From positions 1 to 20,879 of the forward strand of contig JAJRUR010000065.1 in the NCBI GenBank assembly GCA_024277695.1: a stretch of DNA of 20,879 nt, read 5' to 3'. This DNA comes from Bacteroidota bacterium. GTDB taxonomy: Bacteria; Bacteroidota; Bacteroidia; Chitinophagales; Saprospiraceae. Position numbers and translations under genes: made by a program. Under the pieces are notes generated by a model. That model saw only the letters and a list, made by a program, of their open reading frames with translations, had not been told where the DNA came from and searched no databases. Shown here piece after piece: positions 1 to 7,910 of the stretch (the stretch's first letter is position 1; each line of letters begins with the position of its first letter).

Positions 1-1
1 G

Positions 2-1153
2 CTTCTATTTCTCCTAGAAAATGACATCAGTTATACACAGATAGGCATATTATATGGAATACGGGAGGCTGTCAACACGCTATTGGAACTACCATCGGGG
101 GTTATTGCTGATGTCATAGGCCGAAAGCGGACATTGATAGGGTCCTTTGTCTGTTATATATTGTCGTTTGCGCTCCTATATTCCTTTGCAAGTTTTTTAT
201 GGTTTGTCCTTGCATTTATACTCTATGGCATAGCCGAAGCCTTTAGGTCAGGTACACATAAAGCTATGATCATGGAGTACCTTCGGCAAAAAAATCAACT
301 GCCACACAAAATCGACTATTACGGACATACTCGAGCTTGGTCTCAGACAGGTTCTGCCATATCATCTTTAGTAGCCGGTACTATTATTTTCTATACGGGA
401 TCTTATCAAGACATCTTTTTGTTTACCATAGTGCCTTACATTATCAATGCCATATTAATAGCCTCCTACCCCAACACACTCGACATACAACATAAAAATC
501 CGGAGGACAAATGGAACTTTAGAGAAGTATTTCAGTCCTTTCGAACAGTCTTGAGACGACCGGCTGTCAAAGTAGTACTTCATTCTGCAGCTTTTCATGC
601 GGCTTATCTCAAGGCACTCAAAGACTACATCCAAGCCATCATGGTACTCGTCAGCCTGAGTCTCCCGATTTGGCTTTGGCTCGAGCCTACAAAAAAAAAT
701 GGTGTAGTGATTGGGATATTTTATTTTTTCATCTATATGTCCAATGCCGAAGTATCCCGATGGGCTGAGCGTATTTTTACCACCCTACGTAGAGGCTTTG
801 TACTATATTCCTTAGTGTTTGGATTGTTACTGGGGATCCTAACCGGTGTAGCATATCACTACGGTCTATGGTATTTGGCCTTGCTGAGTTTTGCAATGGT
901 ATTTGTTACAGAGAGTATCCGCAAACCTGTCCTTACCGGATTGATGACCGACTTAATACCCGGCGATATCTTTACATCGGTGATGTCAGCACAATCACTG
1001 ACCAAAACTGCCTATACTGCGATGATAGCAATAGGTTTTGGGTGGGTTGCAGACCACTGGGGACTGGCATATAGTTTTGTTGTCATTTCGAGCATCTTGC
1101 TACTGATCAGTATATTCGTGACCGGGGTTCGGCGTATCAGGCTAGGACAATAG
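2..1153 (+). CDS. MFS transporter, 5' end cut off by the window edge
   Basis: This is an inner-membrane major facilitator superfamily permease; the substrate cannot be told. The reading frame is open from base 2, so the N-terminus (probably the first one or two helices) lies outside the window. The TTG at 83 is only an in-frame codon, not a believable start. The visible part begins in the loop between helices 2 and 3, which carries the MFS motif A signature (GVIADVIGRKR, just after base 83): an acidic residue two before a glycine and then basic residues. About nine to ten further hydrophobic segments follow, separated by a charged central loop (around NPEDKWNFREVFQSF), as expected between the two six-helix halves. 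It ends in a short basic tail and a TAG stop. The next gene has its own promoter in the 81-base gap, so this gene is probably transcribed separately. The family is secure; the substrate is unknown. Confidence 0.85.
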   Translation, partial: LLFLLENDISYTQIGILYGIREAVNTLLELPSGVIADVIGRKRTLIGSFVCYILSFALLYSFASFLWFVLAFILYGIAEAFRSGTHKAMIMEYLRQKNQLPHKIDYYGHTRAWSQTGSAISSLVAGTIIFYTGSYQDIFLFTIVPYIINAILIASYPNTLDIQHKNPEDKWNFREVFQSFRTVLRRPAVKVVLHSAAFHAAYLKALKDYIQAIMVLVSLSLPIWLWLEPTKKNGVVIGIFYFFIYMSNAEVSRWAERIFTTLRRGFVLYSLVFGLLLGILTGVAYHYGLWYLALLSFAMVFVTESIRKPVLTGLMTDLIPGDIFTSVMSAQSLTKTAYTAMIAIGFGWVADHWGLAYSFVVISSILLLISIFVTGVRRIRLGQ

Positions 1154-1175
1154 CTAGAATAATAGTCAAAAATAT

Positions 1176-1206
1176 TTGGTATATTGCGAATAGCGATTTA
1201 TCTTTG
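1176..1206 (+). promoter_or_regulatory. Bacteroidota-type promoter of rpmE2
   Basis: TTG at 1176-1178 (the -33 element) is followed after 20 bases by TATCTTTG at 1199-1206, an exact match to the Bacteroidota -7 consensus TAnnTTTG. The L31 start codon lies 28 bases downstream, leaving a short leader with AAGG at 1226-1229. This is a match by eye to the known consensus; no transcript start has been mapped. Confidence 0.65.
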
Positions 1207-1234
1207 CGCAGCTAAACTGAAAAATAAGGTTAAA

Positions 1235-1507
1235 ATGAAAAAAGATATCCATCCATCGAACTATAGACCCGTTGTATTTAAGGACTTCAGCGCAGATGTT
1301 TCATGGCTCAGCAAGTCGTGTGCTGCAACAGACGAGACGATCCAATGGGAGGACGGCAAGGAGTATCCTTTGATCAAATTGGAGATTTCTAGCTATTCGC
1401 ATCCTTTCTTTACAGGAAAAATGAAGTTTGTAGATACAGCAGGTCGGATTGACAAGTTTAATAAGAAGTTTGCCAAAACCAAATATGCCAAAAAAGATTT
1501 GTCTTAA
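1235..1507 (+). CDS. rpmE2: 50S ribosomal protein L31, type B
   Basis: A protein of the large ribosomal subunit, 90 residues. The N-terminus MKKDIHPSNYRPVVFKD and the later segments SHPFFTGK and VDTAGRIDKFNKK are typical of type B L31 from Bacteroidota. Only one cysteine is present (C29), so the zinc-binding cysteine set of type A L31 is missing; this form does not need zinc. The open frame runs up to 1184, but the ATG at 1235 is chosen because the family starts at MKKDIHP, an AAGG lies five bases before it, and the upstream extension would overlap the promoter. A transcription terminator follows at 1546-1570, so the gene is probably a single unit, although read-through into the next gene is possible. 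Some bacteria switch between L31 types with zinc supply; nothing here shows a Zur site. Confidence 0.95.
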   Translation: MKKDIHPSNYRPVVFKDFSADVSWLSKSCAATDETIQWEDGKEYPLIKLEISSYSHPFFTGKMKFVDTAGRIDKFNKKFAKTKYAKKDLS

Positions 1508-1545
1508 GCACGCATAGTTTGAAAAAAAATAAATTATAATCAATA

Positions 1546-1570
1546 AGCCTCCACTAGTGGGGCTTTTTTT
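1546..1570 (+). terminator. Intrinsic terminator after rpmE2
   Basis: AGCC pairs with GGCT around the self-complementary core CCACTAGTGG, with one bulged T, and a run of seven T follows. It starts 38 bases after the L31 stop and ends 17 bases before the next start codon. Confidence 0.75.
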
Positions 1571-1587
1571 GTATCTTGGAGTTTATG

Positions 1588-2790
1588 ATGAACTACATAC
1601 TTTTTGATGACGACAGTTGGGAGCAACTCCTGCCTCTTAGCTATACTCGACCGGTATGCGAATTGAGAGTGGGGATACTCAGCTTACGCGAAAAATGGGA
1701 AAAACGGCTGCAGACCAAGATCAGTTATATCACCCAAGATTACTTAGCGGAAAAATATCCCGTAGAGATATCCAATGATAATATCATCATCAATGGCAGT
1801 GTCATAGCCAATGACTACATTGCCAAACTCATCCAAGAACTCGAGCCCAATGAAGCGCTCCTTTATCAGGACGATCTTATCGCTGCGCGTATCTCCGAAA
1901 AACAATTTATAAAACTATTTGAAACCGACGAAGTAGATCAACTCAAAGGTATAGACCTTACAGACACACCGATCATCAAAATCAACAAACTCACAGATTT
2001 ATTTCAAGCCAATAATCTAGCTATCCGGGAAGACTTTGAGCTTTTGTCCAGCTCCGTAAGCCCATCCAACATCTCCGCCACGAACAAGGTCCTTGCTAAA
2101 AGTAATATATACATCCATCCAACAGCCCGTGTCGAGCACAGCATACTCAATGCACAGAAAGGTCCAATATATGTGGGGGCTCATGCAGAAATCATGGAAG
2201 GTAGTTTGATCAGAGGTCCGGTAGCAGTCTGCAACAATAGTATATTGAAGATGGGTAGTATCATCTATGGTGCTACTACCATAGGTCCTTATTGCAAAGT
2301 GGGCGGTGAACTTAAAAACGTCATATTGCATTCGTACTCTAATAAAGCACATCAAGGCTATCTGGGAGACTCTTATATAGGTGCATGGTGCAATCTAGGC
2401 GCTGACACAAACTCCTCCAATCTCAAAAACAATTATAGTTCTGTACGTCTTTGGTCTTATCCGGATGAATCATACATCAATACTTCGGCTACTTTCTGCG
2501 GACTATTTATGGGCGACCATGCCAAATCCGGCATCAACACCATGTTCAATACAGGTACCGTAGTCGGGGTAGCTGCTAATGTGTTTGGTGCCGGTTATCC
2601 ACCAAAATTCATACCTTCATTTGCATGGGGTGGTATAGAAAATATAAAAACTTTCAAAATCCAAAAAGCCATAGAAATGATCGAGCGGGTACAAGCTCGC
2701 AAAGAATTGGTTTTTGATAAAATTGATAAAACGATCATTCATAATATTTTTGAGCGATCCGCCAAATACAGACATTGGAAAAAAGACTAA
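1588..2790 (+). CDS. GlmU-like putative sugar nucleotidyltransferase/acetyltransferase
   Basis: A 400-residue protein of the Bacteroidota GlmU-like family, thought to act in UDP-N-acetylglucosamine or related sugar-nucleotide synthesis in the cytoplasm. The N-terminus (MNYILFDDDSWEQLLPLSY, then TRPVCELRVGI) is the family hallmark. The usual GlmU loop GxGTRM is absent, so nucleotidyl transfer is not shown by the sequence. From about residue 175 to 340 there is a left-handed beta-helix of hexapeptide repeats. The stretch HQGYLGDSYIGAWCNLGA parallels the acetyltransferase site of GlmU (LSYLGD...NIGAGT). The start is set at 1588 because GGAG at 1578-1581 sits six bases before it; ATG 1585 and TTG 1576 are in-frame alternatives. 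The stop overlaps the next gene by 16 bases. A plain hexapeptide-repeat acyltransferase is the alternative reading. Confidence 0.85.
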   Translation: MNYILFDDDSWEQLLPLSYTRPVCELRVGILSLREKWEKRLQTKISYITQDYLAEKYPVEISNDNIIINGSVIANDYIAKLIQELEPNEALLYQDDLIAARISEKQFIKLFETDEVDQLKGIDLTDTPIIKINKLTDLFQANNLAIREDFELLSSSVSPSNISATNKVLAKSNIYIHPTARVEHSILNAQKGPIYVGAHAEIMEGSLIRGPVAVCNNSILKMGSIIYGATTIGPYCKVGGELKNVILHSYSNKAHQGYLGDSYIGAWCNLGADTNSSNLKNNYSSVRLWSYPDESYINTSATFCGLFMGDHAKSGINTMFNTGTVVGVAANVFGAGYPPKFIPSFAWGGIENIKTFKIQKAIEMIERVQARKELVFDKIDKTIIHNIFERSAKYRHWKKD

Positions 2791-3458
2791 TCCCTTTATG
2801 GAAAAAATACTTGAGTTATTTGGTAGAGTTTCATATCGAAAGTGCACCATCTGAACTCAATCCGCATCTCTATGTAAGTTTGCATCGAGGGCGTCTTCAA
2901 TTGGCCACTGCCCATGCCATATATTCTTACGAAGACTTATACGACAATTTTGCCAGAGTGATTGAACTTATCAACTGGCAAACATTTAAACCCAAAAATC
3001 TCCTCGTACTAGGTGGTGGATTGTTGAGTGTCAATTATATGTTGCAAAAATACCTACCCCTCATAGAAAGCACTGTAGTAGAATATGACGAACAAGTTAT
3101 TTATTTGGCTTCAAAATATATATTGCATAAAATACATGCACCGCTCAATATAGTACAAGCTGATGCTGTAGATTTTGTAATATCCACAAAGCAAACTTAT
3201 GATCTGATCATCGTCGATATATTTGATGATGATAAAATACCTGCCCGCGCCAAGAGTTCGGACTTTCTGAAGAAGCTATCCTCAATTTGTACAGATAAGG
3301 GATTGATTATCTACAATTGTCTGGCCAATACTGTCCAAGACAAAGAAAAGAGCAGAGCTTTTTTTGAAAATAAATTTAATTTGATTTTTTCAGATGCAGT
3401 TTTAAAAGATGTTCAAGGAAATTATATGCTCCTCCATACTGATCAATATCTAAAATAA
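2775..3458 (+). CDS. Spermidine-synthase-like SAM-dependent methyltransferase fold protein
   Basis: A 227-residue Rossmann-fold protein. It shows the nucleotide-binding loop LLVLGGGLLS (about residues 76-85), an acidic residue at the end of beta 2 (VVEYDE, 102-106), QADAVDF (128-134) and the catalytic-region strand LIIVDIFDDDKIPA (144-157). This layout is that of spermidine synthase and its methyltransferase-like relatives. The N-terminal beta-hairpin domain (about 1-60) is shorter than in true SpeE and the classical polyamine-binding motif is not obvious, so the reaction is unknown. No ATG is available near the N-terminus. The start is taken as TTG at 2775, which overlaps the preceding gene by 16 bases and suggests translational coupling; a TTG at 2811 is another option. 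The stop lies seven bases from the stop of the convergent beta-barrel gene. Confidence 0.8.
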   Translation: MEKRLIPLWKKYLSYLVEFHIESAPSELNPHLYVSLHRGRLQLATAHAIYSYEDLYDNFARVIELINWQTFKPKNLLVLGGGLLSVNYMLQKYLPLIESTVVEYDEQVIYLASKYILHKIHAPLNIVQADAVDFVISTKQTYDLIIVDIFDDDKIPARAKSSDFLKKLSSICTDKGLIIYNCLANTVQDKEKSRAFFENKFNLIFSDAVLKDVQGNYMLLHTDQYLK

Positions 3459-3465
3459 AGGAGAA

Positions 3466-4602
3466 TTATTTTCTAACAAGATCAAATGAACCGAAATAAT
3501 AATAATAACTCAAGGATAATCCGACTCCTGATCCAGGATATTGATCAAAGATGCTTACTGAGGGAATATAACTAAACTTCAATCGGATACCATGTTCAGA
3601 ATAGATCTTCGTCGGATATGCATACATACGCAACCCTTGCATCTCACCATACCTGCGCGAAAATGCAAAATCTAACAAGACACCACCCGATATATTCCAA
3701 GCTGAATCATTGATATCGGGATATAAATTTTCGTATTTAGAATTTATAGCCATTTGCAACAAACCCACACCGGCAAACGGCCTAACAGCCAAACTATTGG
3801 AGAGCTTAAATTGGTAACCATAGCTGAGCTTTATAAAGGCAGGCAATTGATTAAGTCCTGCATCCCATCTTGGATAACCCGGAAGTAAATTTTTAGTCAT
3901 CCCTATCCCGACATCTGCCATGAACATCAAATAATGGTGCTTTAATTTTAGATCAAAAGATACTTCAAAGCCCCATAGATCTCCGAAATAAAAGTCCAAA
4001 TCATCAGATAAAAACAACCGATTAGCTCCTACAGACATAGCAAATCCTGACTTGGATATCGCGTTATAGTCTACTACTTGTTTTGTTAATTTAAAACTAT
4101 CTATTTCGGCGTTGATCCGATTTGCCCATTGGACAATTATAGCATCACGTTGTCCGCCGGCACTCTCCAAATAAAACTTTTCTTTCATAATATTTTTATC
4201 GCGTAGTATCTTATCAATGGCATCTGTACGGACATCCAACTTCTCTCTTAGAGTCTTATTGTATTTGATCGCCATCAGATATTCTATATCGTATAATACC
4301 TGAAAATAATTTATTGTATTTTCACTAACTTGGTTAACTCGAATCCAAGAATGCTCTCTATTTACTAATACCGAAAGTTCGGATATTTCGAGTTTGACCC
4401 CATCTATATATAATTGGTTTGTATTCATCTTATAGTCAAAATATATCTGTCCTATTAATGAATCGACATCCAATGGGTCAGCAAGAAAATCATCCAAAGT
4501 AAGTGGCCCATCGTCATAGTATCTATGATTAGAATCCTGCCCTCTGATGGGCATAGCCATCAAAAAGATGCTTAGAAAAATAAAAAGTATCATTCGTTTC
4601 AT
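3466..4602 (-). CDS. Outer-membrane beta-barrel protein
   Basis: A 378-residue secreted protein with no recognised close family. Residues 1-22 form a signal peptide: basic MKR, then a hydrophobic core, then a likely cut after IRGQ. Residues about 25-180 are mostly charged and look alpha-helical or mixed, including a Lys/Asp-rich stretch around TLREKLDVRTDAIDKILRD. From about 190 to the end the sequence alternates polar and hydrophobic/aromatic residues in strands (FAMSVGANRLFL, HHYLMFMADVGIGMT, FIKLSYGYQF, RPFAGVGLLQM, GISLSYYYYF-like final strand), as in eight- to ten-stranded porin-like barrels. The tail FGSFDLVRK does not end in the classical C-terminal Phe. It sits alone between a convergent neighbour and 186 bases of non-coding DNA. 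Localisation is fairly sure, function unknown. Confidence 0.75.
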   Translation of the reverse strand: MKRMILFIFLSIFLMAMPIRGQDSNHRYYDDGPLTLDDFLADPLDVDSLIGQIYFDYKMNTNQLYIDGVKLEISELSVLVNREHSWIRVNQVSENTINYFQVLYDIEYLMAIKYNKTLREKLDVRTDAIDKILRDKNIMKEKFYLESAGGQRDAIIVQWANRINAEIDSFKLTKQVVDYNAISKSGFAMSVGANRLFLSDDLDFYFGDLWGFEVSFDLKLKHHYLMFMADVGIGMTKNLLPGYPRWDAGLNQLPAFIKLSYGYQFKLSNSLAVRPFAGVGLLQMAINSKYENLYPDINDSAWNISGGVLLDFAFSRRYGEMQGLRMYAYPTKIYSEHGIRLKFSYIPSVSIFDQYPGSGVGLSLSYYYYFGSFDLVRK

Positions 4603-4788
4603 AAAATAGAATATTTAAAATTCCGCTTCGTCCAACTAGATAGATATCCGAATGTATAGAATTTTTCTAAACCACAACTCCATAAAGCAGTACAAGATTT
4701 AAACCGGTATGGTTTTTTTAAAATACCGAGAGCATTTAGAATAACTAAATACAAATTCTTTCCTGACTAGATAGACCCTACAGACGAT

Positions 4789-5766
4789 CTATGCCTCGCG
4801 CTCAATTAATCTTTTCAAAAATTTTTGTAAGACCACCAGCTTAGGATAGAGACTTATCAAATCGTCTAATTCGTCCATACCATTCTGCCAAAAGTCATCT
4901 TTATACTTTTGGATTACATCCTTTATATCGTATTTGGCAAATAAATCACCGGCTAATTTTATTTTTGTTTTATCCCCTATCTCTGCATCGTTAAGGATAT
5001 CAAGCATTAATTTTTTGTCTTCTGAGTTTGCGCGATCAAGGACGCTCAAGACAAGAGCTGTCTTTTTACCACGAAGTATATCACCACCTTTGCGCTTGCC
5101 TAATAGAGCCTCCTCAGCAAAATAATCCAAATAGTCATCTTGAATCTGAAAAGCCACTCCTACTTGCATACCAATTCGATAAAGCTTCATACTGATAGAA
5201 TTATCTTTGAGTGTAAGCATGCCACCGCATTGCAGACAAAAGGCAAAAAGCACTGCAGTCTTCTTTCCGATCATTTCGATATATTCCTCCAGAACTACAT
5301 CCGAACGATGCTCAAAATCCATGTCCCACTGCTGTCCTTCACAGACTTTACGTGCCATTTCATTAAATTGTTCGATCACAAACCAGTCAGCGTGGCTACG
5401 CTTTGCTGCTTCTGCAATAAAACGAAAAGACTGGATCAGCATGGCATCACCCGAAAGTATAGCAGTGTCCTGACCAAACTTAGCAGGTACACTCGCCCTA
5501 CCCCGTCTAATTTCTGACAAATCCATGATATCATCATGCATCAAAGTAAAATTATGAAATAATTCTACACACAGTGCAGCTGGCAACAATTGATCATCTC
5601 GACCTCCTAAGGCTTTGCCTACAAGTAGTAGGAGTAGAGGCCGTAATCTCTTCCCACCAGCATCCATACTATAGCCGAAAGGCTCATATAATCCCTGTGG
5701 CTCACTATATTGCCTCAATACTCTTCGTTGATAACGATCAAATATCCTACTTAAATCTTCCATCAT
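4789..5766 (-). CDS. Polyprenyl (short-chain type) diphosphate synthase
   Basis: A trans-isoprenyl diphosphate synthase that condenses isopentenyl diphosphate with an allylic diphosphate in the cytoplasm; 325 residues, the normal length. All key motifs are seen: GGKRLRP (37-43), first Asp-rich motif DDIMD (78-82) followed by RRGR (87-90), second Asp-rich motif DDYLD (210-214), and GKRKGGDILRGKKT (223-236). Residue -5 from the first Asp-rich motif is Phe73; in this enzyme class an aromatic residue there usually restricts the product to about C15-C20, so a farnesyl or geranylgeranyl diphosphate synthase is more likely than a long quinone-chain synthase. That is inference from a single position. 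Two ATG codons in tandem begin the gene (MM). It is divergent from the glutamate-synthase-like gene. No carotenoid or quinone gene is adjacent to settle the product. Confidence 0.9.
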   Translation of the reverse strand: MMEDLSRIFDRYQRRVLRQYSEPQGLYEPFGYSMDAGGKRLRPLLLLLVGKALGGRDDQLLPAALCVELFHNFTLMHDDIMDLSEIRRGRASVPAKFGQDTAILSGDAMLIQSFRFIAEAAKRSHADWFVIEQFNEMARKVCEGQQWDMDFEHRSDVVLEEYIEMIGKKTAVLFAFCLQCGGMLTLKDNSISMKLYRIGMQVGVAFQIQDDYLDYFAEEALLGKRKGGDILRGKKTALVLSVLDRANSEDKKLMLDILNDAEIGDKTKIKLAGDLFAKYDIKDVIQKYKDDFWQNGMDELDDLISLYPKLVVLQKFLKRLIEREA

Positions 5767-6280
5767 AAGCGCAAGATAATCATTGTTGATTTAGATCCTC
5801 TTCTAACCCAAACAAAATACTCAAAAAATACTTTAAGGTCATGTAGTTTTGTAAAATTTAAAAAGAGACCAAAAGCCAAAGACTTATTCCTCAAAATATG
5901 CGTACAAACTCAAAGGCTTAGGCTAAATATTTACACTTTAATTAGTGCCGTTATTCGTTAGATACACTGGTTAGCATCTGATTAGAAAAGCGTTGAAGTA
6001 GATTAACTTATTTGTTTACTGTGTTTTATATATTAGTATTTTTTTTAAAGTTCTCGTATTTAAACAGAATACGTAACCATAAGCAAAAAATCCAATAGAC
6101 ACCTTAAGATTTAGCCCCGAAAGCAGCCATGTCCATAGGTTCAATTTTTGACTTGAACAGAATGTCCATTAGGCTGACAAGCAAGCAAACTATACCCTAC
6201 AATTGCATCTAAATATTGACTATATGATCTCTATGAATACAGTTTTTTTGTACTTTGCGCTTAGTTCAAACAAATAGAGC
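5767..6280. other. Intergenic region between divergent genes (514 bases)
   Basis: AT-rich non-coding DNA that must hold the promoters of both flanking genes. On the plus strand TACTTTG at 6251-6257, just before ATG 6281, resembles the -7 element but has one base too few between TA and TTTG, and no well-placed TTG was found. On the minus strand a frame at 6141-6230 reads like the last 23 residues of a [2Fe-2S] ferredoxin (see findings). No RNA gene or strong terminator was recognised. Confidence 0.5.
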
Positions 6281-7903
6281 ATGAAGAAGTATCTGCCCAT
6301 CGTCCTGTTAATTGCATTAAGTATAGGCTTCTTAACTTGTTCGAAGTACCTTCATCCTGCTTTTTGGTGGCCACTTCTGCTCACAATACCACTTTTGCTA
6401 CTCGGTCTGTATGATATCACCCAGAAAAAAAATGCCATTCATCGTAATTATCCCATATTTGGACATGGAAGAGATATTGCACACTGGATGCGTCCAAAAA
6501 TATACCAATACTTCATCGAATCCGATACGGATGGAAAGCCCTTTAATAAACTTTTTCGAGACATCGCTTATAACCGAGCTAATGATACTCAAGATACTAC
6601 GCCATTTGGTACCCAGTTTGATGTATATAGTACAGGATACGAGTGGATGAATCACTCCATAACCGCCTTGGATCCGCATACCCTCAATCCGGATCCTCGA
6701 GTCATCATTGGTGGTCCTACTTGTCGTCAGCCCTATGCTGCCAGTATGCTCAACGTCTCTGCAATGAGCTACGGATCGCTCAGCAAAAATGCTGTCATGG
6801 CGCTCAATGGAGGAGCAGCGATTGGAGGTTTTGCTCACAATACCGGAGAAGGTGGTATATCTCCCTACCATCTGAAGTTTGGTGGGGATCTCATCTATCA
6901 ACTCGGAACAGGATACTTTGGTAGTCGAGCAAAAGACGGCAACTTTTCTGCAGAACTTTTTACAGAAAAAGCAGCACTCGAGCAAGTCAAAATGATAGAA
7001 ATCAAGTTATCACAAGGGGCCAAGCCGGGGCATGGAGGTATTTTGCCTGCCGGCAAAGTCACGAAAGAAATAGCCGAAATCAGAGGTGTGCCATTAGGGC
7101 AAGACGTTATCTCTCCGCCCTATCATCGTGCCTTTAGCTCTCCTACCGGACTACTACATTTCGTCCAACAACTCCGAGAACTCTCCGGCGGCAAACCCAT
7201 TGGGTTTAAGCTTTGTATAGGGCACAAAGCCGAATTTCTCTCCATCTGTAAAGCGATTATCAAAACCGGAATACAGCCGGATTATATTAGCATCGATGGA
7301 GGTGAAGGTGGTACTGGAGCAGCTCCTCTTGAGTTTTCTAATTCTGTTGGTATGCCTTTCAAAGAAGGACTCGCTTTTGCCTACAATGCCCTCGAGGGCT
7401 TTGGGATCAAAGAAGATATAAAACTCTTAGCTGCCGGCAAGGTCATTACAGGATTTCACATAGTCAGGGCACTGGCTATAGGAGCCGATGCATGTTATAG
7501 TGCTCGGGCTATGATGTTAGCACTCGGTTGTATTCAAGCATTGGAATGCAATACGAACCACTGCCCTACCGGAGTAGCTACACAAGATGATTCGCTCGCA
7601 TCAGGTTTAGTCGTGCAAGATAAAAAACTAGCTATTGCCAATTTTCACAAAGAAACCATTCATAGCTTCGTCGAATTAATGGCTGCCTCAGGTATTGATC
7701 ACCAAGACAAATTTAATAGGTCACATATCTATCGCAGAGTAGAAATGGATGTCTCTAAGCGATATGATGAAATTTATCCCTATATACCTAAGGGCTCATT
7801 ACTCCATAAGGACAGCATACCGCAAGATTGGAGATTTGATATGAGTCTGGCCGGACATGATCAGTTTATCAAAAACCAACCACTCGTCAAGTTGCATATC
7901 TAA
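6281..7903 (+). CDS. FMN-binding glutamate-synthase family protein, membrane anchored
   Basis: A 540-residue stand-alone relative of the synthase domain of glutamate synthase (GltB), like Bacillus YerD; the physiological reaction of this family is not established. Two hydrophobic segments at about residues 5-19 and 28-44 suggest anchoring in the inner membrane. The FMN-barrel domain covers about 140-475, with AMSYGSLSKNAVMALNGGA (161 on), HNTGEGGISPYH (186-197), GAKPGHGGILP (246-256) and DGGEGGTGAAP (339-349). The 3Fe-4S cluster ligands are all kept: C417, C423 and C428 in GCIQALECNTNHCPTGVATQ. The N-terminal glutaminase domain and the C-terminal GXGXG domain of GltB are absent, so it cannot use glutamine by itself and is more likely a redox enzyme using ferredoxin or another donor. 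The next gene begins seven bases after its stop, implying one transcript. Confidence 0.9.
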   Translation: MKKYLPIVLLIALSIGFLTCSKYLHPAFWWPLLLTIPLLLLGLYDITQKKNAIHRNYPIFGHGRDIAHWMRPKIYQYFIESDTDGKPFNKLFRDIAYNRANDTQDTTPFGTQFDVYSTGYEWMNHSITALDPHTLNPDPRVIIGGPTCRQPYAASMLNVSAMSYGSLSKNAVMALNGGAAIGGFAHNTGEGGISPYHLKFGGDLIYQLGTGYFGSRAKDGNFSAELFTEKAALEQVKMIEIKLSQGAKPGHGGILPAGKVTKEIAEIRGVPLGQDVISPPYHRAFSSPTGLLHFVQQLRELSGGKPIGFKLCIGHKAEFLSICKAIIKTGIQPDYISIDGGEGGTGAAPLEFSNSVGMPFKEGLAFAYNALEGFGIKEDIKLLAAGKVITGFHIVRALAIGADACYSARAMMLALGCIQALECNTNHCPTGVATQDDSLASGLVVQDKKLAIANFHKETIHSFVELMAASGIDHQDKFNRSHIYRRVEMDVSKRYDEIYPYIPKGSLLHKDSIPQDWRFDMSLAGHDQFIKNQPLVKLHI

Positions 7904-7910
7904 ATTACTA

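Noticed and set aside
1184..1234. Longer N-terminus for L31
   Set aside because: The extension overlaps the promoter element TATCTTTG and is not found in L31; MKKDIHP is the family start.
2017..2355. 112-residue open frame on the minus strand
   Set aside because: It lies fully inside the GlmU-like gene and has no motif or plausible start signal.
4711..4725. Short hairpin AAACC/GGTTT followed by T, as a terminator
   Set aside because: Only five base pairs, and no plus-strand gene ends nearby; on the minus strand there is no T run after it.
4634..4775. Direct repeat ACTAGATAGA near 4634 and 4764
   Set aside because: Ten bases only, in AT-rich DNA and with no gene or element between, so probably chance.
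5771..5778. TATCTTGC on the minus strand as a promoter for the polyprenyl synthase
   Set aside because: It lies only four bases before the first ATG, which would place the transcript start inside the start codon, and it misses the TTTG of the consensus.
6398..6985. 195-residue open frame on the minus strand
   Set aside because: It is antisense to the strongly conserved FMN domain of the oxidoreductase, has no recognisable motif, and is a shadow of codon usage.
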